Source: Hyphomicrobium_A sp943371625
Lineage (GTDB): Bacteria; Pseudomonadota; Alphaproteobacteria; Rhizobiales; Hyphomicrobiaceae
DNA: 6,387 bases
Assembly (NCBI GenBank): GCA_943371625.1
Contig: CALRVN010000235.1
Coordinates: forward strand, 1 to 6,387
Direction of reading: 5' to 3'
A model generated the notes under the pieces. The model worked only from the letters and a program-made list of their open reading frames with translations. It made no database searches and was not told the DNA's origin. This document shows positions 1-5,413 of the stretch, piece after piece (the stretch's first letter is position 1; every line of letters begins with the position of its first letter). A program made the translations under genes and the position numbers.

Positions 1-37
1 CGCCGCACGCGCGCTGCCTCGCCCGGCGTTGCAGTTT

Positions 38-127
38 GGAGAGGTGGCTGAGTGGCTGAAAGCACCGCACTCGAAATGCGGCATACTCGCAAGGGTATCG
101 TGGGTTCAAATCCCACCCTCTCCGCCA
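38..127 (+). tRNA. tRNA-Ser (anticodon CGA), CCA encoded
   Basis: This is a complete class II tRNA that decodes UCG. The acceptor strand GGAGAGG at 38-44 pairs perfectly with CCTCTCC at 117-123, followed by discriminator G124 and an encoded CCA at 125-127. The anticodon stem CCGCA/TGCGG closes the seven-base loop CTCGAAA, so positions 34-36 read CGA. A long variable arm with ATAC/GTAT pairing, typical of tRNA-Ser, precedes the T arm GTGGG-TTCAAAT-CCCAC. No base is out of place. tRNA-Ser genes are common integration sites, but no second copy of the 3' end occurs in this window. Confidence 0.98.
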
Positions 128-240
128 GCAGCTCGTCCGAGCACGTCGGCCCACGTCGATAGCTGTCGGCCCTCCCCCGATTCATGCTGGTTTTCTGATC
201 TCAGCGTTTGGCACTGTCCGCATATGTCGACGTGCATCGT

Positions 241-978
241 TCAGTCGAGCCCGGACTTCCCCGGTGCCCAATAGGCCTTGCTTAGGATGCGTCCTGCCGC
301 CACGCCCTGCCGTTTCAGGCTCTGTCGCAGCCGCTGGATGGTGGTCGATTTGCCACTCAATATGAACGCGGCATCTAAGGCGATCAGCGCGGGAAGCGCC
401 GCCTCCATCTCCGCGAGGTGTGCGTCGCTCGCCCTCCGGCGATGCAGGCTAGCGTGGCGCAATTCGAGGTGCGCGGTGACGCGACGGCTTGCATCGATAT
501 CGTCGACCTCGAAGTGGCAGACCGCCGCGCGTGCTCGATCCTGATGGCGTAGCGCGTGCGCCAGCCCGATAGACGTTTCATCGCCGAAGACGGCGAGCGT
601 TCGTGAAATCTGCCGGGTATCCAGCGAGCTGCGCGGCCCGAAGATGCTGCATGCCTCACCGGGTTCGAGGCGACGAACCCAGTTACTCCCTGGACCATCG
701 CCGTGCGCGTATCCAAGGATGCGGGTGCGGCCGCCGACAGGATCCGAATCGATTGGCGTATACGTGCGCGCAACGAAAGCCGATCCCATCGCGACCTGTA
801 TCTTTTGTCCCGCCACAAAAGCCGCCCCGGCCAGCGCCGGGCCTTGGAGAGTAATCAAGCGGAAGCGGTCGGTCAGCTGTTCGCTCGCCACAACCTCGAC
901 GCTCTTCATCAGGATGCCCATCAAGGCCTGGCTCAGACGGCCAGGCGCCTTGGCCACTGGACGTGTGTGCTGCTCCAT
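241..978 (-). CDS. Siderophore-interacting FAD-binding protein (SIP/ViuB-type ferric-siderophore reductase family)
   Basis: The 245-residue product resembles SIP-family flavoproteins, cytoplasmic FAD enzymes that use NAD(P)H to reduce ferric siderophores and release iron. Visible hallmarks are the FAD-binding motif RTYTP (residues 71-75), HGDGPGSNWVRR (92-103), the FGPRSS turn (113-118), GDETS at the start of the NAD(P)H-binding lobe (132-136) and the C-terminal aromatic YW (236-237) in a KAYWAPGK context typical of the family. Length and motif order fit a full protein. I chose the ATG at 978. A GTG at 990 would add four residues and overlap the upstream methyltransferase stop as GTGA. Neither start has a good Shine-Dalgarno sequence, so translational coupling to the upstream gene is likely. 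That gene has lost its 5' end and promoter, so expression here is uncertain. The substrate siderophore cannot be told from the sequence, and no uptake receptor is nearby. Confidence 0.88.
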   Translation of the reverse strand: MEQHTRPVAKAPGRLSQALMGILMKSVEVVASEQLTDRFRLITLQGPALAGAAFVAGQKIQVAMGSAFVARTYTPIDSDPVGGRTRILGYAHGDGPGSNWVRRLEPGEACSIFGPRSSLDTRQISRTLAVFGDETSIGLAHALRHQDRARAAVCHFEVDDIDASRRVTAHLELRHASLHRRRASDAHLAEMEAALPALIALDAAFILSGKSTTIQRLRQSLKRQGVAAGRILSKAYWAPGKSGLD

Positions 979-986
979 GGCCGGCG

Positions 987-1320
987 TCACCGCGTGCGGA
1001 CGGTGAATTCGTTGCCGCGACCCTCGTCGACGGCGAGCGACCGCGAGAGATAGCCATTGGCAGGGTTCCGCACGTAATCGAGATAGTCGAGCGCGAACGC
1101 GTTCTCCCCGAGGATGACGGCTCCGGGCGCCAACTGCGGCTCGATGAGCTTGAGCACCGGCAGATACAGTGAGAATGCGCCGTCGATCAGCAGAATATCA
1201 ACCTCGCCGCCGACATCTTTCAGCGTGTCCAGCGCATCGCCTTCCCGGATCTCTACCAGATCGGCAAGGCCCGCCATTTCGAGATTGGCGCGCGCCCTTG
1301 CGACCGTCTCGCAATCGCGG
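987..1320 (-). pseudogene. Class I SAM-dependent O-methyltransferase, 3' half only
   Basis: Read leftward from about 1320, this frame gives about 110 residues that match the C-terminal half of small O-methyltransferases (methyltransferase-24/CmoM-like Rossmann fold). Visible elements are an ARANLEMAGL helix, the VEIREGDAL strand (acidic adenine-binding region), a DILLIDGAFSLYLPVL segment, LAPGAVILGENAF, and a C-terminal strand ending EFTVRTR. Family members are usually a little over 200 residues. The N-terminal half with the glycine-rich SAM motif I is absent. The frame stays open upstream to 1697, but that stretch is antisense to the transporter gene and does not look like methyltransferase. 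The stop overlaps the GTG alternative start of the siderophore gene, so the two probably formed an operon. With no motif I and no native start, the remnant should be inactive as written. Confidence 0.8.
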
Positions 1321-1322
1321 AC

Positions 1323-2024
1323 GTGAATTTCGAGCTGAAGGCTGGCCAGGGCCTTGGTGTGATCGGGCCGAGCGCCGCCGGCAAATCGTCGTTGGCTCGG
1401 CTCCTGGTGGGCGTATGGCAGCCGTTGCGCGGCAAGGTGCGCATCGACGGAGCGGCACTCGACCAGTGGGATGAGGGAGTGCTCGGCGGCCACATCGGAT
1501 ACTTGCCCCAGGACGTCGAACTGTTCTCCGGCACTGTCTCTGAAAACATCGCCCGTTTCGACTCCGCCGCCGATCCCGCCAAGGTCGTCGCAGCCGCCAA
1601 GGCCGCTGGCGTCCACGAGCTGATCGTCGGCCTGCGTAACGGGTACGACACCAAGCTCGGTGGACCTAGCCTCGGACTGTCGTCGGGCCAGCAGCAACGG
1701 ATTGCGTTGGCTCGCGCCCTTTACAACGACCCGTTCCTAGTCGTTCTCGACGAGCCGAACTCCAATCTGGACGCCGAGGGCGAGGCCGCATTGACGAACG
1801 CGATTACCAGCGTGCGTCAGCGGGGAGGCATCGTCGCGGTCGTTTCGCATCGTCCGAGCGCGCTCGCGGGCGTCGACATGGTTCTAGTCATGAATCAGGG
1901 TCGCGCCATTGTGTTCGGACCCAAGGAAGAAGTGCTCCCGAAAATTATGTCCCCATCCACCCAGACTCCGGCCGCGCAACTGCCCGCGCTGAGAGCCGTT
2001 GAGTCAGCAAGCATAGCGTCATGA
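1323..2024 (+). CDS. Type I secretion ABC transporter ATPase (PrtD/AprD-like), 5'-truncated: nucleotide-binding domain only
   Basis: The frame encodes almost a whole ABC nucleotide-binding domain. Numbered from the GTG at 1323, it has Walker A GPSAAGKS (15-22), Q-loop LPQDVELF (61-68), signature LSSGQQQR (119-126, with Ser where canonical LSGGQ has Gly), Walker B FLVVLDE (138-144) and H-loop His166. The wording GTVSENIARF and YLPQDVELF is typical of type I secretion permease/ATPases, which run to about 550-600 residues with an N-terminal membrane domain. That membrane domain and the start of the ATPase domain are missing. The frame is open back to 1173, but the residues before about 1311 do not resemble ABC sequence. 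The GTG has no Shine-Dalgarno, so it is probably an internal Val and not a real start. The stop overlaps the ATG of the adaptor gene (ATGA). Without membrane segments the product could not form an export channel. Confidence 0.88.
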   Translation: MNFELKAGQGLGVIGPSAAGKSSLARLLVGVWQPLRGKVRIDGAALDQWDEGVLGGHIGYLPQDVELFSGTVSENIARFDSAADPAKVVAAAKAAGVHELIVGLRNGYDTKLGGPSLGLSSGQQQRIALARALYNDPFLVVLDEPNSNLDAEGEAALTNAITSVRQRGGIVAVVSHRPSALAGVDMVLVMNQGRAIVFGPKEEVLPKIMSPSTQTPAAQLPALRAVESASIAS

Positions 2025-3331
2025 CCAGAGATACAAAGGCCTCGCTCCACTCCTCGATGCGGCGCAACACGCGCGCAGCGGCCGGCGTGGTCGTATTCCT
2101 GCTGGGCGGCATCGCCGTCTGGGCCGCGACGACGGAGATTTCCGGCGCCGTCATTGCTTCGGGCAACGTCGTCGTCGATTCCAATGCCAAAAAGGTGCAG
2201 CATCCGACGGGCGGCATCGTGACGGAGGTGCGAGCACACGACGGCGACCACGTCCGCGCCGGCGATTTGCTCGTGAGCTTGGACCCCACGGTTACGCGCG
2301 CCAATCTCTCCATCGTCAGCAAGGATCTCGACCAGCTCACCGCGCAGAAGGCGAGGCTCGAGGCCGAACGCGACGGCCTCGACAATGTGTCGTTTCCATC
2401 GGACATGACATCCCGCGCAGATGACCCCGAGATTGCGCGCACTATCGCGGGCGAGAAAAACCTGTTCGCGATGCGCCGCTCGGCCAGAGTCGGCCAGAAG
2501 GACCAGCTCACGAAGCGTATCGATCAGCTCAAGGAAGAGCTGACGGGCTACGAATCCCAGGAGCGGGCCAAGGCACGCGAGATGGAGCTGATAGAAAAGC
2601 AGCTCGTCGGCGCGCGCACGCTTTGGGAAAAGAAACTGATGCCGGTGACGCGGTTCACCGAGCTCCAGCGCGATGCAGCGCGCCTCGAAGGCGAACATGG
2701 TCTGCTGGTAGCAACCATGGCCCAGATCAAGGGCAAGATCTCCGAGACTGACCTTCAGATCATGCAGATCGATCGCGATCTCAATAGCGACATCGGCAAG
2801 GAGATGCGGGAAGCCGAGAGCAAGATCGGCGAACTCATCGAGCGCAAGGTCGCGGCTCAGGATCAGCTGAAGCGCATTGAGGTCAGGGCGCCCGGATCCG
2901 GCGTGGTCGATCAATCGATCGTGCACACGGTCGGCGGCGTGATTGCGCCCGGCGAAACGATCATGCTGATCGTTCCCGACAAGGACTCGCTCAAGGTCGA
3001 GGCGAAGGTCGCGCCGAAGGACATCGACCAACTCTATATCGGCCAGCCGGTTACGTTGCGGTTTTCCGGGCTGGATCAACGCAAGACCCCGGTGATCGAT
3101 GGCAAGCTGAGCAACGTCTCACCGGACACGACCGTCGATCCCAAGACCGAGCAACGCTACTATACGGTTCGCGTCTCACTCGACCCCAGCCAGGTCAGCC
3201 GCCTGGGATCGGTCAAGATAGTGCCCGGCATGCCGGTCGAGGTTTTCGTGCAGACAGGTCAGCGCAGCGCGCTGTCCTACCTGCTGAAACCACTCGACGA
3301 CCAACTCAACCGCGCATTCAAAGAAGAATAA
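2021..3331 (+). CDS. HlyD-family type I secretion periplasmic adaptor (PrtE/AprE-like)
   Basis: This complete 436-residue membrane fusion protein would link an inner-membrane ABC exporter to a TolC-type outer channel. A short basic cytoplasmic N-terminus precedes one membrane segment at about residues 19-37 (AAAGVVVFLLGGIAVWAATT). The first half of the lipoyl/barrel-sandwich domain follows at about 45-90 (VQHPTGGIVTEV, DGDHVRAGDLLVSLDP). A long charged alpha-helical hairpin spans about 95-285. The second half-motif begins IEVRAPGSGVV, and a beta-barrel region contains IVPDKDSLKVEAKV and the DIDQLYIGQPV segment common to this family. Length and order are normal. The start ATG overlaps the stop of the ATPase gene, the classic translationally coupled ABC-adaptor arrangement. 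The ATPase gene is truncated, so the adaptor may have lost both its promoter and its partner. The exported substrate is unknown. Confidence 0.95.
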   Translation: MTRDTKASLHSSMRRNTRAAAGVVVFLLGGIAVWAATTEISGAVIASGNVVVDSNAKKVQHPTGGIVTEVRAHDGDHVRAGDLLVSLDPTVTRANLSIVSKDLDQLTAQKARLEAERDGLDNVSFPSDMTSRADDPEIARTIAGEKNLFAMRRSARVGQKDQLTKRIDQLKEELTGYESQERAKAREMELIEKQLVGARTLWEKKLMPVTRFTELQRDAARLEGEHGLLVATMAQIKGKISETDLQIMQIDRDLNSDIGKEMREAESKIGELIERKVAAQDQLKRIEVRAPGSGVVDQSIVHTVGGVIAPGETIMLIVPDKDSLKVEAKVAPKDIDQLYIGQPVTLRFSGLDQRKTPVIDGKLSNVSPDTTVDPKTEQRYYTVRVSLDPSQVSRLGSVKIVPGMPVEVFVQTGQRSALSYLLKPLDDQLNRAFKEE

Positions 3332-3346
3332 GGCCGGGGTGTTTCC

Positions 3347-3574
3347 ATGCGCATGGATGTCATCATGGCAGAGCGGAGCCGAGTGCGGTCGGCGCTCGCT
3401 TGCTTGGACAGGGCGATCAAGAGCCACGAAGCGCTGCTTGCCGTCGGTGCAAACGATAGATCGGTTGCGGATGATCTGGCGCGCTGGCGCCACGAGTACG
3501 AACAGCTGTCCGGTCGTTTGACGTTCATTGATGACACCGTGAGACGCGGTCTCGGAAGCAAAGCGAGCGGATAA
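3347..3574 (+). CDS. Small uncharacterised protein downstream of the HlyD adaptor gene
   Basis: A 75-residue frame starts 15 bases after the adaptor stop. I do not recognise its family. The product is hydrophilic and charged, with no membrane segment or signal peptide. Two predicted helices (about residues 8-32 and 40-65, the second ARWRHEYEQLSGRLTFIDD) could form a helical hairpin or short coiled coil. In-frame ATGs at 3347, 3353 and 3365 compete. GGGG at 3336-3339, 7 bases before 3347, is the only Shine-Dalgarno-like element, so the first start is favoured weakly. Its position on the same strand suggests co-transcription with the secretion genes. It could still be a chance ORF: GC-rich DNA yields many, but the close spacing and protein-like composition favour a real gene. 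Confidence 0.55.
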   Translation: MRMDVIMAERSRVRSALACLDRAIKSHEALLAVGANDRSVADDLARWRHEYEQLSGRLTFIDDTVRRGLGSKASG

Positions 3575-3613
3575 GCACTCCTTGAACCGCAATACCTAAG
3601 CCCTTTCCATTGC

Positions 3614-3628
3614 CGCAGGCGGCCTGCG
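3614..3628 (+). promoter_or_regulatory. Short inverted repeat between the small ORF and the methyltransferase-kinase gene
   Basis: CGCAGGC and GCCTGCG flank a single central G. As RNA it can form only a 5-bp stem with a 5-base loop, and no T run follows, so it is a poor terminator. It could be an operator half-dyad or chance in GC-rich DNA. No convincing -35/-10 pair is visible in the 89-base gap. Confidence 0.2.
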
Positions 3629-3647
3629 TCGCATATCTTCGCGCGCC

Positions 3648-3658
3648 AGAAGGAAGGG
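3648..3658 (+). promoter_or_regulatory. Ribosome binding site fixing the start at 3664
   Basis: AGAAGGAAGGG is a strong purine-rich Shine-Dalgarno sequence ending 5 bases before the ATG at 3664, with AAGGA about 9 bases away. It supports the ATG at 3664 over the in-frame TTG at 3610, which would add 18 residues that do not look like a methyltransferase N-terminus. Confidence 0.75.
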
Positions 3659-3663
3659 CGCGC

Positions 3664-4905
3664 ATGACTGCGACGGAGCACAACCGCATAGAAGCCGTCT
3701 ATGGCGATCGCGAAGTCGCCTATGAGGCTGGCAAGTATTCCCCCGCGATTCCGGGCGAGCTCTATATGCTGCAGCGGCGCGAGGAGGAGACCTTGCGGGC
3801 CCTGCGTGCCAGCGGTCTGACCGATTTAGCGCCGCTGACGATCCTCGATGCCGGCTGCGGCCGCGGGTTGCGCTTGCTAGACTGGCTGCGCTGGGGCGCC
3901 GATCCCATGCGTTTGCACGGCATCGATCTCGTATCCCGCTACGTCGAAGCCGCCGGACGCCTGCTGCCTCAGGCGCACATCTGCCAGGCGGGCGCCGACA
4001 AACTCCCGTTCGAGGACGGCACCTTCGACATTGTTGTGCAGTCTATGCTGATGACCAGTGTCCTCGACGAGGAGCTGCGTGCAGCGATCGCCGCCGAGCT
4101 GATGCGGGTGCTGAAGCCCTCAGGCGTGCTGCTCTGGTACGATTTCCGCTACGCCCACCCGTCGAACCGCGACGTGCGCGCTATCGGGCGCGCTGAGATC
4201 GAGCGGCTCTTTGCGACTTGCCCGATATCGACTCGTAGCTTGACGCTCCTACCGCCGCTCGCCCGCGCGCTGGCACCCTGGTCGTTCACGCTGTGCCGCG
4301 TGCTGGAGCGGACGGCGCCGCCGCTGCGCTGCATTCAGCGCGAGCGCTCATGCCACCGCGGTGGCCGCGACAACGAGGCGACGGAAATCCTCTGTGATGT
4401 CATCGCGAGGCTCCACGTCCCGCGCCCGCGGCCACTGCCCGAACTGGTGCCGCTGTCTGTTTGGTTTGAGGCGCTGGAGCCGGCGGCGCGCACCCACGGC
4501 GGCATCCTTCTCAAATCCCACGAGGCGTCGCAGCAGCTGTCCGACCCCCGCGATGTCGTCGCCTTGCACGGCGACATCCACCACGAGAATGTCCTCGACT
4601 TCGCTCCGTGTGGCTGGCTCGCAATCGATCCCAAGCGGCTCGTCGGCGAGCGCGGATTCGACTACGCCAACATCTTCTGCAATCCAGACGTCGAAGACCC
4701 AAGCCTTGGCATTGCCGTCGATCCCGAGCGCTTCGCCAGCCGCCTCGACATCGTCGTGCGCCGGTCCGGCATACCGCGCGAGCGCATGCTGCTTTGGATT
4801 CTCGCCTGGGCCGGCCTGTCCGCCACCTGGTTCATGCCCGACGGGCAAACGCCGGAGGTTGACCTGCGCATTGCCGAGATGGCCACCGCCGCGCTCGGCG
4901 TATGA
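3664..4905 (+). CDS. In-frame chimera: class I SAM methyltransferase joined to the C-terminal part of an APH(6)/StrB-type kinase
   Basis: The 413-residue frame combines two unrelated families. Residues 1 to about 224 are a nearly complete class I methyltransferase of the methyltransferase-11 type, with motif I LDAGCGRG (61-68), the GIDLVSRYVEAA helix after strand 2 (acidic D88), ADKLPFEDGTFDIVV (111-125) and ELMRVLKPSGVLLWYDF (145-161). Residues from about 233 match the C-lobe of streptomycin/hydroxyurea kinases (APH_6_hur). They carry the catalytic loop LHGDIHHENVLDF (301-313, base D304, metal ligand N309), the metal-binding IDPK (D322), GERGFDYANIFCNP and LLWILAWAGLSATW. The kinase N-lobe that binds ATP, about the first third of a protein usually near 270 residues, is missing, so phosphotransfer and streptomycin resistance are unlikely. 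The methyltransferase half may still fold and work; its substrate is unknown. The start at 3664 has a strong Shine-Dalgarno. The chimera is probably a deletion product or an assembly misjoin. Confidence 0.88.
   Translation: MTATEHNRIEAVYGDREVAYEAGKYSPAIPGELYMLQRREEETLRALRASGLTDLAPLTILDAGCGRGLRLLDWLRWGADPMRLHGIDLVSRYVEAAGRLLPQAHICQAGADKLPFEDGTFDIVVQSMLMTSVLDEELRAAIAAELMRVLKPSGVLLWYDFRYAHPSNRDVRAIGRAEIERLFATCPISTRSLTLLPPLARALAPWSFTLCRVLERTAPPLRCIQRERSCHRGGRDNEATEILCDVIARLHVPRPRPLPELVPLSVWFEALEPAARTHGGILLKSHEASQQLSDPRDVVALHGDIHHENVLDFAPCGWLAIDPKRLVGERGFDYANIFCNPDVEDPSLGIAVDPERFASRLDIVVRRSGIPRERMLLWILAWAGLSATWFMPDGQTPEVDLRIAEMATAALGV
4352..4365. repeat. Perfect 14-base palindrome at the methyltransferase/kinase junction
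   Basis: GCCACCGCGGTGGC equals its own reverse complement. It lies within the short stretch (residues about 230-235 of the chimera) where similarity passes from methyltransferase to kinase. A second, 8-base palindrome, GAGCGCTC, is at 4342-4349. They may have promoted the deletion or disrupted assembly, or may be chance in GC-rich DNA. Confidence 0.6.
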
Positions 4906-5177
4906 TTGCCGAATGGCCGCTACGGCAGCGCGAACACCGTCAGCGCGCCGCCGAGCGCGTGCGATGAGGAAGCGCCTCCGCCCACCTGGCCGTTGAATCT
5001 TCGTTGCCCACGACCGACATGATAGTCGGTCTTCGGACTAGGACATGAGCCGGCCAAAGGCCCGGGTTTCACGCTTGGGGGCCTGGGTACAGTGCGGGGC
5101 GCAAAGTATAGCCCAAACGGTCGGTTGGACGAACACCGCATCCTCGGAATCGAAGACGGTGACGAAGGATGAAAAGT
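4906..5177. other. Stretch with no recognisable gene, between the chimera and the recombinase remnant
   Basis: I see no convincing protein in any frame here. Open frames on both strands are short and rich in Arg, Pro and Ala, as expected of noncoding GC-rich DNA. The only structure is the 7-bp hairpin at 5012-5031. The right side may be further decayed remnant of the recombinase locus, but I cannot align it to that family by eye. Confidence 0.5.
5012..5031 (+). terminator. Possible stem-loop downstream of the chimera gene
   Basis: GACCGAC and GTCGGTC form a perfect 7-bp stem with the 6-base loop ATGATA, about 107 bases after the chimera stop. There is no T tract, so it is not a typical intrinsic terminator. 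It could be a weak terminator, an RNA-processing hairpin or an operator dyad. Confidence 0.3.
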
Positions 5178-5270
5178 GTCCAGCGTCGACCGCGCGAGGC
5201 GATCGAGCTTGGTGACGATGAGAAGATCGCCCGGCTTGCAGAACTTGATCGCAGCCGCCAACTCCTCGCG
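5178..5270 (-). pseudogene. Serine recombinase (resolvase/invertase) catalytic-domain remnant
   Basis: About 31 residues on the minus strand match the middle of the resolvase N-terminal catalytic domain: REELAAAIKFCKPGDLLIVT then KLDRLARSTLD. This is the region with the two conserved arginines of the DRLARS helix that help activate the scissile phosphate. The N-terminal segment with the catalytic serine (YxRVST-type motif) is absent upstream, where the sequence becomes low-complexity GGCAGTC repeats. Downstream the frame turns into Ser/Pro-rich text unlike a recombinase, and no C-terminal DNA-binding domain follows. It is therefore a scar of a transposon, invertase or phage-type recombinase and cannot be active. 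The match is short but distinctive. Confidence 0.68.
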
Positions 5271-5367
5271 GCAGTCGGCAGTCGGCGGCACCGCTGCCTG
5301 TCCTGCAGCAGCGCGCAGAAGGTTGTGCATATGCCCGAACGTTAACTACCAATGCCGCTCCGGCTGT

Positions 5368-5398
5368 CGCAACTTGCCAGCGTATTTCGCAAGTTGCG
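5368..5398 (+). promoter_or_regulatory. Perfect 10-bp inverted repeat made of two GCAANTTGC palindromes upstream of the outer-membrane protein gene
   Basis: CGCAACTTGC (5368-5377) and GCAAGTTGCG (5389-5398) are exact reverse complements around an 11-base spacer. Each arm contains its own palindrome, GCAACTTGC and GCAAGTTGC, starting 20 bases apart, close to two helical turns. The element ends 15 bases before the ATG at 5414 and just before its purine-rich GGGGGAA. It could be a tandem dimer-binding operator, or in mRNA a strong hairpin directly 5' of the ribosome binding site. No clear -35/-10 pair is seen, so the promoter is not placed. Confidence 0.6.
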
Positions 5399-5413
5399 TG
5401 TGTGGGGGAAGTG

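Noticed and set aside
38..127. tRNA-Ser gene as the attachment site of an integrated element
   Set aside because: No repeat of the tRNA 3' end and no tyrosine integrase occur in the window, and the recombinase scrap is of the serine type.
128..240. Possible terminator between the tRNA and the convergent siderophore gene (GCTCG/CGAGC at 131-142, repeated CACGTCG)
   Set aside because: The stem is 4-5 bp with a tiny loop and no adjacent T run; the CACGTCG copies show no consistent arrangement.
1321..1697. Upstream extension of the minus-strand methyltransferase frame
   Set aside because: It runs antisense through the conserved ABC ATPase motifs and has no methyltransferase similarity; it is only an open shadow frame.
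1895..3079. Long minus-strand open frame of 394 codons opposite the HlyD gene
   Set aside because: It is the complement of a clearly real coding gene, and its translation resembles no family I recognise; GC-rich coding sequence often leaves such antisense frames.
4361..4996. 211-codon plus-strand frame overlapping the kinase part of the chimera
   Set aside because: Its translation is Arg/Ser/Pro-rich low-complexity text, a frame shadow of the kinase sequence, which carries clear catalytic motifs.
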